Source of the DNA: a virus
IMG/VR virus record: IMGVR_UViG_3300044816_000100
Span: 1-38,962 of that record
DNA: 38,962 nt
Strand: one strand, 5' to 3'
Under the pieces are notes generated by a model, which saw nothing but the letters and a program-made list of their open reading frames with translations, ran no database searches and was not told the origin of the DNA. The translations under genes were made by a program, and so were the position numbers. Shown here piece after piece: positions 5,334-14,622 of this stretch. Numbering within the stretch: the stretch's first letter is position 1; every line of letters starts with the position of its first letter.

Positions 5334-8060
5334 CTAGTAGGAGGCGATCGCGTCGACGTCGATCAGGCTCTTGTCCATCGCCCAGAAGCCGGAGAGCGCG
5401 GCGCTTGCCGGGGCGAGGCCGTACACCGCATGCCATTCCGCGGGAGCGCCGCCGCCTCCGGGCTTGATCTTCAGCTCGATCCTCTCAACGATCGCGTCGG
5501 CAACGATCTGCGGGCCCCCACCAGGCGGCGTCTTCTTCACGCTGATCCGGTCGCCGAGCTCCCGGGTGAGCAGCTCGGTCGCGAACTCATCCGAGAAGCC
5601 GGGCATGTACTCGAGACTGTCGAAGCGCAACCCCGGATCTTTGTAGCGGGCGAGGAACGACGCGGCCGCGTCGGCGGGCTCGGTCGACCCGGCCGGAATC
5701 AGCAGCGCCCGGGTGAAGTCGGCCGGCCAGTAGGCGTCCTGGCTCGCCGCGTCGGCGACCGTGGACGCGGTCCCGGCGATGTCGGTCATCGTTACCGTGT
5801 TGAAGAGCTGCGCCATGTCGTACGACGGCTGCAGCGCCTCGAAGTCGTGCCCGGTCGAGTCGTCGAAGGTGAACTGCGGCGTCGTATAGGGGGCGAGCGA
5901 GAGCGTGTGCCGGTCGATGAAGACGAACCGGCCGGCGCCGTCGATGAAGGAGAGACCTTCCTCGGTCTCTGTGACGTTTAGGATGTGCTCGAGCGCCTTC
6001 TGCTTGTCGGTCGCGAGGTACGTCACACCCGCGACCGTCGAGGCGCCGGCACCGATTACCCGGTCGGCGGCCGGGTAGCCGACCTGATCCAGGAGCGCGC
6101 CCAGGCGAGCTCCTGAGAGCTGCTGCGCGAAGAGCGCACCGCTGAGCGACGTTGTGCCCATCGCGGTGACGACGCCCGTCCCATCGTTGCCTGGCGCGTT
6201 TGCCACGGTGACGAACGCCGCCGCCGCGGTATTCGCGGCGATCACCGCCATGATCTGCGACGCGATCGACGTCGCCGCTCCCGAACCGTTGGTGCCGACG
6301 TTCACGGTGATCGCCGTCCCGGTCACCGACACCGACAAGGGCGTGCTGATCCCAGACACGACGTAGGCGATCGTCAACAGGTTGCCGCCGGGCCCGGGCA
6401 CGGTCGACGTGAAGACGAGATCGTTGTTCGTTCCGGCGAGCGCCGTCGTCAGCGACGCCTTGGTGCTCACAATGTTCTCGCGTGCCAGCGGGCCGAACGC
6501 GTCGACGAGCGTGATCGTCGTCTCCGAATAGTTCAGGCCCGACCAGTCAGGCGGCCACCCTTCGACGTACCCGTTGAACAGATCCTTCGTCTGCAGCGAC
6601 GTGTACGCCGACGTCGCAAAAGGCATCACCCCGGTGGCAGCCGCGGCGTACGACGCGCTACCGAACCCCGGGTCGGTGTTCCCAAGCGCGAAGAGTGCGG
6701 CTGCGTCCGCGTCGGTGAGCGTCCCCGTACCGCACGCAAACCAGAGCACGCGCCCGTCGAAGTGGGATGCGCCGGCCTGGCTCAGAAGGTCGAAGATGGA
6801 CGCAGCGAGCGTCGGGACAGATGTGTTAGCGACCGCCGCGAACGCCCCGCCGTCCACAGACACCTTGGCCTGTGTCGCGGTGACGGCTCCGATGACGGTT
6901 GTAGCCGTGTCGGTGGCGAGCGTCACGGCCGCAGAGACCGCCGGTGATCCAGCCGCCGCGGCCTTGCGTGCCATGTTCCACGTGTTCGTCGCCTCGTCGT
7001 AGTAGAGGCCGAGCAGGTTGTTCGCGTCGTCGCGCCAGTCGAGCAGGTAGTCGGCACCCGCCCCGCCGTGAGCTTCTTGGCTTGTGGCCCAGCCTGGAGC
7101 GACACGGAACGCGAACCACGCCTGGGTCGCGTTCAGCAGCGCCGCCGGTGCTTGCGCGCGGGCTGCAGCCCGCGCCGCGGTCCCTCCATCGGTGTGAACG
7201 TACGGGGTCGCGACCGGCTTCGCCTCGAGCTGGACGCCGTCCATCCAGAAGGTCTCTGCTCGTGCCGTCGTCGTCCGGACCCCGAAGTTCACCTTTACCG
7301 TTGTCGCCGGCGCCAGCATGCTCACGCTGTAGCGAACCCACGAGCTGGTCGGCGTCACCAGAGGGAAGTTCCACGTGAGGAAGCCGCCCGCGGTCCAGAA
7401 GGCGATGTAGAAATAGAGCTGGCCGGTGACCGGCCCCTTGAGCCAGGCGCTCGCGGTATAGGTCACTCCCGCCGAGGCGTCGATCGCGTAGGCCCCGGCC
7501 TCGACGAGGCGTGCCCCCTGGTCGGTCGAGAGACCGTCGGTCACGACCTTTAGGCTCTTGCTGCCGAACTTTTGGGTGGTCGCGTCGAGCGACAGGGTCG
7601 CGCCTGTTCCGTCGGCAAGCCAGGGCTGCGAGGCGGGGATCGACGTCTCGAAGCCGCCGTTCGTGCAGAGGTTCGTGGTGGCTTCCCAGATCCCGAACGA
7701 CGAGTCGGACGACCGGCCGTCACCCTGCGTGTTCGCCGCCCGGCTCGCGTCGGTGATCTCATTCCCGCTGACGGTGAGCGCGGCCGGGAGCGGCCCGTCG
7801 GCGCGGATCCGGCAGCGTTTCATCGGCTTGACGTTCGGCCAGTACGGCGAGCTCGTATAGGTCGGGTCGAAGCGGCGATCGCTGTTGTCGAGCACGAGCG
7901 TCCCCGTCCCCGTTTCGCTGCGGTTCAGCTCGTGCTGCTTGCCCCGCCGCGTCTGCGGCACGTCGACGACGTAGTCAGTGACGTCCGTCCAGACCGGGCT
8001 GCTCGACCGCGGCGGCGTCTGGAACGCGATCTCGACGCGCGGGTCGAGACGAGTGCTCAC
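5334..8060 (-). CDS. Large minor tail protein with lectin-like insert
   Basis: This is a 908-residue protein. The N-terminal 100 residues (V-T-D-Y-V, then G-T-L-V-L-D-N-S-D-R-R-F-D-P) and a later block (L-F-N-G-Y-V-E-G-W near residue 505) match the start and hub part of siphophage minor tail proteins. Residues about 125-290 (T-N-L-C-T-N-G-G-F-E-T, then W-M-D-G-V-Q-L-E) look like a carbohydrate-binding module. Residues about 300-470 look like a LamG/concanavalin-type domain. Roughly residues 545-640 are an Ala/Thr-rich beta region. It likely forms tail-tip structure and binds host glycan. It overlaps the tape measure stop (GTGA). Confidence 0.8.
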   Translation of the reverse strand: MSTRLDPRVEIAFQTPPRSSSPVWTDVTDYVVDVPQTRRGKQHELNRSETGTGTLVLDNSDRRFDPTYTSSPYWPNVKPMKRCRIRADGPLPAALTVSGNEITDASRAANTQGDGRSSDSSFGIWEATTNLCTNGGFETSIPASQPWLADGTGATLSLDATTQKFGSKSLKVVTDGLSTDQGARLVEAGAYAIDASAGVTYTASAWLKGPVTGQLYFYIAFWTAGGFLTWNFPLVTPTSSWVRYSVSMLAPATTVKVNFGVRTTTARAETFWMDGVQLEAKPVATPYVHTDGGTAARAAARAQAPAALLNATQAWFAFRVAPGWATSQEAHGGAGADYLLDWRDDANNLLGLYYDEATNTWNMARKAAAAGSPAVSAAVTLATDTATTVIGAVTATQAKVSVDGGAFAAVANTSVPTLAASIFDLLSQAGASHFDGRVLWFACGTGTLTDADAAALFALGNTDPGFGSASYAAAATGVMPFATSAYTSLQTKDLFNGYVEGWPPDWSGLNYSETTITLVDAFGPLARENIVSTKASLTTALAGTNNDLVFTSTVPGPGGNLLTIAYVVSGISTPLSVSVTGTAITVNVGTNGSGAATSIASQIMAVIAANTAAAAFVTVANAPGNDGTGVVTAMGTTSLSGALFAQQLSGARLGALLDQVGYPAADRVIGAGASTVAGVTYLATDKQKALEHILNVTETEEGLSFIDGAGRFVFIDRHTLSLAPYTTPQFTFDDSTGHDFEALQPSYDMAQLFNTVTMTDIAGTASTVADAASQDAYWPADFTRALLIPAGSTEPADAAASFLARYKDPGLRFDSLEYMPGFSDEFATELLTRELGDRISVKKTPPGGGPQIVADAIVERIELKIKPGGGGAPAEWHAVYGLAPASAALSGFWAMDKSLIDVDAIASY

Positions 8061-11000
8061 GTAATCCCCGAGCTTCCCGTGCGCCGCGCGACACGAAGGA
8101 GCTCGCGCCGGATCGGATCGGCGAGCTGCTTCCCCGCGTTCTCCAGGTCGTTTCCGATCACGGACCCGATGTGCAGATGCAGCTCGATCGAACCGCTGCC
8201 GCCGATGCCGCCGCGGCCGAGAGGAACGACCGCTTCCGGGCCCGCTTCGCCTATCAGTGCGAGCGTGGGCCGACGGACGACCCCGCCTTCGGCAAGCGCT
8301 GTCAGCCGACCCATTGTGAGATAGCTCGTCCCGTCGGCCAACGTGTGCAACGTCGCGGTTGCCCCACTCTGGGTGGAGATCGTCTGCGCGGTCCCGTTGT
8401 TCGTCGCTCGTACCGAGCCGACAGTCGAACTATTGGTGTTCCCGTTGCTGCCCCCGCTCCCGGTCCCGCTCCCGCTGCTGGCGCCGGAGAGCTCGTCGAT
8501 CTTTCGCTTCAAATCGTCCATCGCGTCGCGGAGCAGCTGCGTCGCGATCGCGAGATCCGTGAACTCCTGCTTCACGAAAGCGTTCGCGCTCGAGAGCTCA
8601 CTGAGGGTGATCCCGAAGTTGACGCCGTACACGTTCGCGCCGTTGAGCATCGACTGGAGGTCGCTGAGCGCCACGGTTCCGTCCTGGAGGCCGTTGCCGA
8701 ACCGGGTGAGGCTCGCGTTTAGCTCCTGCTCGAGCACGCTCCGCTCGTCGGTGTAGGTCTTGACCGCGGCCGCGTAATCCTTGTCGGCCTGGGCGCGCTC
8801 CTTGGCCGCCTCGATCTGCAGCTTGTACATGTCGATCGCGCGCACCGCGGCCGCGATCTGCTTCGGGTCAGCGGTCTGCAAGGCGGCGGTCGCCGCGTCC
8901 TGGAGACCGGCGAGCTGATCGGTGGCTTGGAGCTCGGCGAACTTCTTCTCGAGCGGCGTCTGCGCGCCACCCTGGTAGAAGCTGATTCCGAGGGAATCGA
9001 TGTAGGCCTGCGTCTGCTTCTGGAACTTCGTGATGATCTCGCTCGAGATCGCCGAGAACGCCGACGAGACCGCGCTTTGCGCTGCCGACACCTTCGACTG
9101 GAGCGCGTTCACCTGCGACTGCAGGTTCGAGATGATCGACGAGGCGACCGACTTCAAGCTCGTATCGATCTTCCCGATCTGCGAGGTGATCGCCGACCGC
9201 TGAGCCTTGTCGGCGCCGGCCAGCTTCGACTGCAACAGAGCCCGCGCCTTCTCGAGCGCGTCCTCTTCCTGGTTGAAGTACTTCGCCGCGAGCTGGTACT
9301 GCGCGAGCCCGCCGTCGCTCGTCTTGTGACCGTCCACGCCGAGCTGCACCGAGCTCGCATTCTTCGCCGCGAGCTCCGCGTCCGCAGCGTTCAACGCGAG
9401 ACCCTTGATCTTCGCCGTCAGCGGCGAGAGCAGCTTCGTCAGCTGGGCCGGGAACAGAGCATCCTTGATCGCGGTATGCACATCGCGGGCCTTGTTGTCG
9501 AGCTTCGTCACCTCCGCCCGGATCGCATCCGCCTGCTTCCCCGACGCACCCTTCAGCTGCTTCTCCACCTCCGCCCGGGCGAGCTCGATGTCGTGGAGCT
9601 CGCGTCGCAGCCAGACCACCGCCGCCGACCCGGACGCGTTCTTCGCCTTATCAGCGTCACCCGAGATCGCATCGCGCAGCGCCTGCGAGAACAACGCGTC
9701 GCCGCGCACGATCGACGGCTTCTTGACCGTTGAGCCAACGTGCAGGTTCGTCGCGGGTGTCGTGTCGGCCTTTGGCGGCCCCGTCAATGTGGCTGGTGTC
9801 GTGGAGCGTGGCCCGTCGAGGCTCTGGAAGACGAGCTGTCCGCCGACCTGGAACGCGCCGAGGGAGAGCTTCATCACGCCCGGGCCGGGATGCGCAGCCG
9901 TGTTGCTGGGGCCTGCCCCTTCCGAGGCGTAGACCTGGCCGTTGCCGGCGTAGATGCCCATGTGCTGCGGCTGGCCGTTCTGGAAGTTCGTGAAGACGAG
10001 GTCTCCCGGCTTCGGGTTCGTCGTCATCGAGCCTTTGCCGAACATCTGCGTCGTCGTCCGGCCGAGGTTGACGTTGAGGCCGTTGCCGAGCGCCCACGAC
10101 ACGAGGCCGGAGCAGTCCATTCCTCCTGGGCCGGCGCCGCCCCACACGTACGGCGTCCCGATCGCCGACTTCGCGAGGTCGAGCAGCTTCTGCCTACCCG
10201 ACGAATTACTCGATGCGATCCCACCCGCCGTCAGCGCGCTAAGTGCGCCTGCGCCCCCTGGGGCGGTCGTGTAGCCCATCATCTTGTAGGCGTCGTCAGC
10301 GGAGATCTCTTTCAGCGCGCGGCCGCCCGCGCGGACGTAAAACTTGCCGTCCTGTTGGACGATGTTCTGGCCGCCGGTGCCTTGGAAGTTCTGCGGGTGG
10401 CCACCGAACGGATTCGTGGCTCCGGTGATCATCGAGAGCAGAATCGGGATCGTGATCGGCCCCATCCTGGCGAGCATCGTGAGCCGCGATGCGAGCAAGC
10501 CAACCTCGCCGGCTGCGCCCGCCTCACCCGCGGCCTTTCCGATGCCGGTTAGCCCGGCAATGAGAGCGACCGCACCGCGCGCCTTGAACACCAGCGCAGC
10601 GGTGCCGAGCAGCTCGATCGAGTGCTTCGTGCTGCCGGTGATGTCGTTGAGCGCTTCGAAGCTTCCGGACAGGAACTTGACGACGGCGATCAGCAGGTTG
10701 AGCGTGGCGTGGAGGTCGTGCGAGGCGGTGCGGAGGTACTCCTGCATCTTCCCGGTCTGCTCCGACTTCTGGAGCCAGTTGTTCAGCGGGTCGAGGATCT
10801 GGAGGAGGATCGGGCGGAGGCCGTTGCCGATTTCGGCTTCGACGTTCGTGATGTGCGCCTTCAGCCGCTGCTGCTGCACCTCGAGGTCGTTGGTGCTGTT
10901 CTTGAATTTGCCCTGGTAGTCGCGCGTCTGGTTCATGATCAGCGAGTAGGTGGCGAGCGCCTTCTGCGCTGCGGTGAGCGACCCGACGTGCCCGTCGGTC

Positions 11001-11965
11001 GCCTTCTTCAGTGCGGCCTGGGCGCGTTCGAGCGTCAGCTGCGCGGAGGCGGCCTGGGTGGTGCCGGCGCCGTACTTGTCGAGGGCGTGCTGCGCCTTCG
11101 CGGTCGCGATCGCGACCTCTTCCTGAGCGCGCTTCACCTTCCCCGAGTCGACGGCGGCCGCGACGAAGCCCATCCGCATCGCCTCGGCCTTGACGGACGT
11201 CGCGTCGACGACGATCCCGTACTGCTTCAGCCCGCGGGTGCGGCCGGCCATCGCGGCCTCGAACGCGGCGAGCGGCGCGTCGGTGGTCGTGCGTTTGACC
11301 GCGGCGACGTTCGCGGCTGACTGGACCAGGTTCGTCGACATGTTCTTCGACTGGCCTCCGACGAGGCCCATGTTCTTGAAGAGCGTCCCGAGCGTGTTCG
11401 CGTGATCGAGCGCGGCCGCGCGAGACAGTCCCATCGAGTCGGCGGAGTTGCGCGACCAGGCCTTGACGGCGGCGGCGTCGGCCTTGAACGTCTCGCTTGT
11501 CCGCTCGTTCTGGTGGGCGAGGTTGTCCGAGGCCTGCAAGGCCTTGTGGGCGACGTCGACGAAGCCGGCGGTGCTGAGGAACGCGGTCGACGCGAACAGG
11601 AGCTGCTTGCGGAACTCCTTGAACGCGCCGCTGCCGGCGAGCGCGCCACGGACACCAGACTCGAGGTCTCGGTGGAGGTGCTGGAAGTGCCCGTGCGACT
11701 TGTCGAGCTGCGTAGACAGGTGGCTCGTCTCGGCGACGAGCTCCTTCTGCGCCGACCGGAGCCGCAAGGTCTGCTGCGCGGCCTGGACGCTCCCCTCGCC
11801 GTAGCGCTTCGTCGACTCCTCGAGCCGCTTCTGCGCGACGGCGACCTTGATCTGCGCATCCGACATGTCGGTCGAGAACACCTTCGCCGCGTTGGACGCG
11901 GTCTTCAGCGACCGCTCGAACGAGGCCGGGTCGCCGATGATCGGGACTCGGATATCGCGAGCCAT
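8057..11965 (-). CDS. Tape measure protein with embedded NlpC/P60 peptidase
   Basis: This is a 1302-residue protein that sets tail length and is probably ejected with DNA. It is rich in Ala/Lys/Gln coiled coils, with hydrophobic segments near residues 460-520. Residues about 590-710 are an NlpC/P60 (C40) peptidase: G-T-P-Y-V-W-G-G, M-D-C618-S-G-L-V, P-G-D-L-V-F and H668-M-G-I-Y. It probably cuts peptide stems during genome entry. The C-terminus has Gly/Ser linkers and G-E-A-G-P-E-A-V-V-P-L. Its place right after the frameshifted chaperone pair is classic. The ATG has GAGGTGAG upstream. Confidence 0.92.
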   Translation of the reverse strand: MARDIRVPIIGDPASFERSLKTASNAAKVFSTDMSDAQIKVAVAQKRLEESTKRYGEGSVQAAQQTLRLRSAQKELVAETSHLSTQLDKSHGHFQHLHRDLESGVRGALAGSGAFKEFRKQLLFASTAFLSTAGFVDVAHKALQASDNLAHQNERTSETFKADAAAVKAWSRNSADSMGLSRAAALDHANTLGTLFKNMGLVGGQSKNMSTNLVQSAANVAAVKRTTTDAPLAAFEAAMAGRTRGLKQYGIVVDATSVKAEAMRMGFVAAAVDSGKVKRAQEEVAIATAKAQHALDKYGAGTTQAASAQLTLERAQAALKKATDGHVGSLTAAQKALATYSLIMNQTRDYQGKFKNSTNDLEVQQQRLKAHITNVEAEIGNGLRPILLQILDPLNNWLQKSEQTGKMQEYLRTASHDLHATLNLLIAVVKFLSGSFEALNDITGSTKHSIELLGTAALVFKARGAVALIAGLTGIGKAAGEAGAAGEVGLLASRLTMLARMGPITIPILLSMITGATNPFGGHPQNFQGTGGQNIVQQDGKFYVRAGGRALKEISADDAYKMMGYTTAPGGAGALSALTAGGIASSNSSGRQKLLDLAKSAIGTPYVWGGAGPGGMDCSGLVSWALGNGLNVNLGRTTTQMFGKGSMTTNPKPGDLVFTNFQNGQPQHMGIYAGNGQVYASEGAGPSNTAAHPGPGVMKLSLGAFQVGGQLVFQSLDGPRSTTPATLTGPPKADTTPATNLHVGSTVKKPSIVRGDALFSQALRDAISGDADKAKNASGSAAVVWLRRELHDIELARAEVEKQLKGASGKQADAIRAEVTKLDNKARDVHTAIKDALFPAQLTKLLSPLTAKIKGLALNAADAELAAKNASSVQLGVDGHKTSDGGLAQYQLAAKYFNQEEDALEKARALLQSKLAGADKAQRSAITSQIGKIDTSLKSVASSIISNLQSQVNALQSKVSAAQSAVSSAFSAISSEIITKFQKQTQAYIDSLGISFYQGGAQTPLEKKFAELQATDQLAGLQDAATAALQTADPKQIAAAVRAIDMYKLQIEAAKERAQADKDYAAAVKTYTDERSVLEQELNASLTRFGNGLQDGTVALSDLQSMLNGANVYGVNFGITLSELSSANAFVKQEFTDLAIATQLLRDAMDDLKRKIDELSGASSGSGTGSGGSNGNTNSSTVGSVRATNNGTAQTISTQSGATATLHTLADGTSYLTMGRLTALAEGGVVRRPTLALIGEAGPEAVVPLGRGGIGGSGSIELHLHIGSVIGNDLENAGKQLADPIRRELLRVARRTGSSGIT

Positions 11966-11974
11966 CAGCTCACC

Positions 11975-12489
11975 TCACAGTCCGGCTTTGACGAGCTGCT
12001 TGCACTCGTCGAGCGTCGCGTCGAGTTGTGCGGGTGTGAGCCGGAGAAGGTCATGCGGATCGGTGATGTGGTGGAGGCGGCCGAGACTCGGGAACCACTC
12101 GAGCCGCGGGTCGCGGTCGTAGAGCCGGTTCAGCTCTTCCGGCGTGATCTCTTTGCGCCGACGGCGGCCGGAGCGGCCGCCTCGGCCGGGGGGAGCTCGG
12201 GCTCCTCCGCGGCGCCGACGATCGAGACGTGGTTGGCCGGCGTCTTCATCACCGTCTGGATGAGCGCGCCCTCGAACATCTGCGGCTCCGCTCGTCGCAA
12301 AGCGATCAGGTAGTAGGCGGCGACGGCGACGTTGTCGCCGGCGAGCATCCCGAGGAAGCAGTCGCCGGCGAGCATCCTGGTCGCGCTCTTGACGAGCAGC
12401 GACTCCTCGAACGTCCAGTCTTCGGGCAGGTCGAACTCGCGGCGGGTGGTCCCGTCGACGACGATCTTGTCTGTCTTCTTCTCAGGCAT
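11975..12489 (-). CDS. Tail assembly chaperone, -1 frameshift product (gpGT-like)
   Basis: The frame -1 relative to the chaperone gene 12130-12489 is open to TGA 11975. It encodes 58 sensible residues after the shift (E-I-T-P-E-E-L-N-R-L-Y, L-E-W-F-P, L-L-R-L-T-P-A-Q-L-D). A shift near 12151-12156, where GCA-AAG can re-pair as CGC-AAA, would give a protein of about 171 residues. The Lys codon re-pairs well but the Ala codon poorly, so the exact slip site is uncertain. Paired G and GT products just before the tape measure are a hallmark of siphophages. The TGA is nine bases from the tape measure ATG. Confidence 0.7.
12130..12489 (-). CDS. Tail assembly chaperone (gpG-like)
   Basis: This 119-residue protein probably coats the tape measure protein during tail assembly. 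It starts M-P-E-K-K-T-D-K-I and contains E-E-S-L-L-V-K-S-A-T-R-M-L and Y-Y-L-I-A-L-R-R helices. An Ala/Pro-rich tail ends K-R-S-R-R-K-S. GGAG lies seven bases before ATG. Its position between the tail tube and tape measure genes and the overlapping -1 frame identify it, not strong sequence similarity. Confidence 0.78.
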   Translation of the reverse strand: MPEKKTDKIVVDGTTRREFDLPEDWTFEESLLVKSATRMLAGDCFLGMLAGDNVAVAAYYLIALRRAEPQMFEGALIQTVMKTPANHVSIVGAAEEPELPPAEAAAPAAVGAKRSRRKS

Positions 12490-12503
12490 TGGGTTGCTCC
12501 GTT

Positions 12504-12953
12504 TCAGCCGAGGTTGTGGCGGGCGATCAGGTCGTCGACGAGGCCCTGGATGCCGTTGAAGACCTGCTCGCGGTCTTTGTCGACTGCCGGGGTCATGAAG
12601 GCGCGGATGCCGGGTGCGCGGAACCAGGCGGGGTCGGTGCTCTTGCGGCGGCCGCCGCCGAACTCGTAGATCGCCGGGTACCGGTAGCCCTCCGGGTATT
12701 TCGGGCTGACTCGCCTGGCGGTCTCGATCACCCAGGCGGTCGTTCCTTTCACCTGGGTCTTGATCCCCGCGATCAGGTCGCCGCTCCGCTTCAAGCCTTT
12801 CGCGAGCGCGATCGCGCGCGCGTCGGTTGCGACGACGCCGGCGAGGGACCGCAGCCGGGTCGAGAGCTCCCGCCGGAGATCGGCGTCGAGCTGGGCGAAC
12901 GCGACGATGAGCTCGTCGAGGCCCTCGACCTGGAGCGGTCCCTGCGCCGGCAT
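12504..12953 (-). CDS. Tail component, HK97 gp10-like
   Basis: This 149-residue protein has an N-terminal helical half (L-D-E-L-I-V-A-F-A-Q-L-D-A-D-L-R-R-E-L) followed by K-T-Q-V-K-G-T-T-A-W-V, Y-P-A-I-Y-E-F-G and F-M-T-P-A. That is the order of the HK97 gp10-like family, which acts in head-tail joining or tail completion. It sits downstream of the tail tube gene; in many siphophages this family is just upstream, so the order is slightly unusual. The stop is 15 bases before the chaperone start. Confidence 0.7.
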   Translation of the reverse strand: MPAQGPLQVEGLDELIVAFAQLDADLRRELSTRLRSLAGVVATDARAIALAKGLKRSGDLIAGIKTQVKGTTAWVIETARRVSPKYPEGYRYPAIYEFGGGRRKSTDPAWFRAPGIRAFMTPAVDKDREQVFNGIQGLVDDLIARHNLG

Positions 12954-12957
12954 TGCC

Positions 12958-14277
12958 TTATGCCGCGACGTCGAGCGTGGTGTAGCCGAGCGTGATCTGG
13001 GGGTTGACGCCGTCGTTGAGGACGTCGAACGGCAGATCGATCATCTGCAGGTCGCTGCCCTTCACGTCGGGGCTGTTCCCGTTGAAGACGCACGCGGGCA
13101 GCGTGACCTTCAGGCCGCCGTAGAAGCCGGAGCCGCCCGCGTCGATCAGCGTCTGCCCGTTCCAGTTCGCGGTGATCGGTACCGCGGTGCCGGCGACGAA
13201 CAGGTCGTAGAGGGAGCGGTCGTTGAATTCCGCTGTGATCGACCCGGAGAGCTGGTACAGCTTGACCGGGACCGGCTCCTTCTTCAGGGTGCTGGAGCGG
13301 ATCCCGTACCGGTCGGTCTTGTAGCCGACGACGCCGGAGAGCTCGAAGTGGGTGACGTAGTCGATGTTGGTGCCGTTGATGGTGAGCGAGCCGCCGACGT
13401 AGCTGAGCAAGTCGAAGTTCGCGGCGTAGCTGGCCGCGGCGAGCGCCGGCGCGAGATCCTCGTCCTTGCCGTCGGTCGTGATCGTCAGCTGCAGGATCCC
13501 GTCGACGTCGTTGACGAGCTTCCAGCTGACGAACTTGACGCCCTTGTAGCTGAACGGGCGCACCGTCGCGCCGACGTCGGGGACGCCGATCTGGACGACG
13601 AGGCTCATGCTCTTCGGATCGCCGATCGTGTAGGTCTGCAGACGCGCGTTCGTCGCACCGACCGGTGTGGTGATCACGGGCGCGTTGCCGAGCATGTGCT
13701 TGAAGAGCAGGCCGAAGCCTTTCGAGCCGACCTCGAAGTTGAGGTCGCCGGCTGCGCCCTTGCGGTTGCGAATCCGGCGGTCTGTGCGTAACCCACGGTT
13801 GCCGGAGCGGATCGCGGTCGAGTCGATGTTCTGGATGTCCAGCTTCAGCGACTCGTTCTGCAGCTCGAGGAAACGGGTCGGGACGACGAAGTCCCCGTAG
13901 CCGGTGCCGGGAGTGGTCATCGCCGCGGCCGCCGTCGGTGAGGCACCGCCTGTGAGGGCGGTCGAGTCCGCGGTCATCAGCGGCACCGAGCGGCCCTGCA
14001 GGCCGTTCGCGACGAACGTGCACACGACACCGGTGCCGGGGAGCGGGCCGCCGGTGCAGGTGATGCCGCCCGTGCCGACGTTAGGGAGCGCCTGCAGCGC
14101 CGTCTGCACGGCGGCCGCGGCCGCGTTGAAGGCGATCGCAGCGGTCTGCGCACCGTCATAGGTGAGCTTGAACGTGCCGCCCGTGGGCGTGCCCGTGATC
14201 GTGACGGTCTGGACCGCGTTGGTGTAGACCTCTTCCGCGAGGCCTGCCTGGCCTGAGAGGTCGGAGCCGAGAGCCAT
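12958..14277 (-). CDS. Major tail tube protein with N-terminal inserted domain
   Basis: This is a 439-residue protein. After about 20 residues there is a roughly 85-residue module beginning V-T-I-T-G-T-P-T-G-G-T-F-K-L-T-Y, with Q-T-A-L-Q-A-L-P-N-V-G, a beta module I recall from many phage surface proteins. From about residue 130 it follows a tail-tube pattern: V-P-T-R-F-L-E-L-Q-N-E-S-L near the start and L-P-F-D-V-L-N-D near the end. It probably polymerises into the tail tube with the module exposed outside. AGGAG precedes ATG. Confidence 0.78.
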   Translation of the reverse strand: MALGSDLSGQAGLAEEVYTNAVQTVTITGTPTGGTFKLTYDGAQTAAIAFNAAAAAVQTALQALPNVGTGGITCTGGPLPGTGVVCTFVANGLQGRSVPLMTADSTALTGGASPTAAAAMTTPGTGYGDFVVPTRFLELQNESLKLDIQNIDSTAIRSGNRGLRTDRRIRNRKGAAGDLNFEVGSKGFGLLFKHMLGNAPVITTPVGATNARLQTYTIGDPKSMSLVVQIGVPDVGATVRPFSYKGVKFVSWKLVNDVDGILQLTITTDGKDEDLAPALAAASYAANFDLLSYVGGSLTINGTNIDYVTHFELSGVVGYKTDRYGIRSSTLKKEPVPVKLYQLSGSITAEFNDRSLYDLFVAGTAVPITANWNGQTLIDAGGSGFYGGLKVTLPACVFNGNSPDVKGSDLQMIDLPFDVLNDGVNPQITLGYTTLDVAA

Positions 14278-14309
14278 GGGTTACTCCTGCGCGCTTGCGC
14301 TGATTCGGG

Positions 14310-14612
14310 TTAGGCGTCCGCGCCGGCGTCGCCGGCGGAAGCGCTGGTGTTGAGGAAGGCGACCTTCTGGGCGACCGTCTTCACGTCATCGGGGAAGGTG
14401 ACCCCGAGCTCGTCGGCGAGCGCGTCAGCGTCCGCCTGCGACTTCGGTGTCTTCGGTGCTGCCGGGCGAGCCCAGTTGCTGGGCTGCTCGAGCAGCTGCT
14501 TGGCGTAGTCGTCCGGGAAGTCGAACGAGTCGCCCTGCTTGACCTCGGGCTCGCGGCCGTCGGGCAGCGGAACAGTGACGGTGTCGTGACCGCCCTGGTA
14601 GATCAGCTCCAT
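14310..14612 (-). CDS. Small phage protein near tail genes
   Basis: This is a 100-residue acidic protein. It starts M-E-L-I-Y-Q-G-G-H-D-T-V-T-V-P, then Q-G-D-S-F-D-F-P-D-D-Y-A-K-Q-L-L-E-Q, like short phage proteins that begin with a small beta domain. The second half is Ala/Asp-rich. AGGAGAG gives a strong ribosome site. It lies between the tail terminator candidate and the tail tube. Function unknown; a minor virion or scaffold role is possible. Confidence 0.7.
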   Translation of the reverse strand: MELIYQGGHDTVTVPLPDGREPEVKQGDSFDFPDDYAKQLLEQPSNWARPAAPKTPKSQADADALADELGVTFPDDVKTVAQKVAFLNTSASAGDAGADA

Positions 14613-14622
14613 CGTGTCTCTC

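Noticed and set aside
12760-13791. 343-residue + strand frame across tail genes
   Set aside because: Asp/Val/Arg-rich antisense shadow of the tail tube and gp10-like genes.
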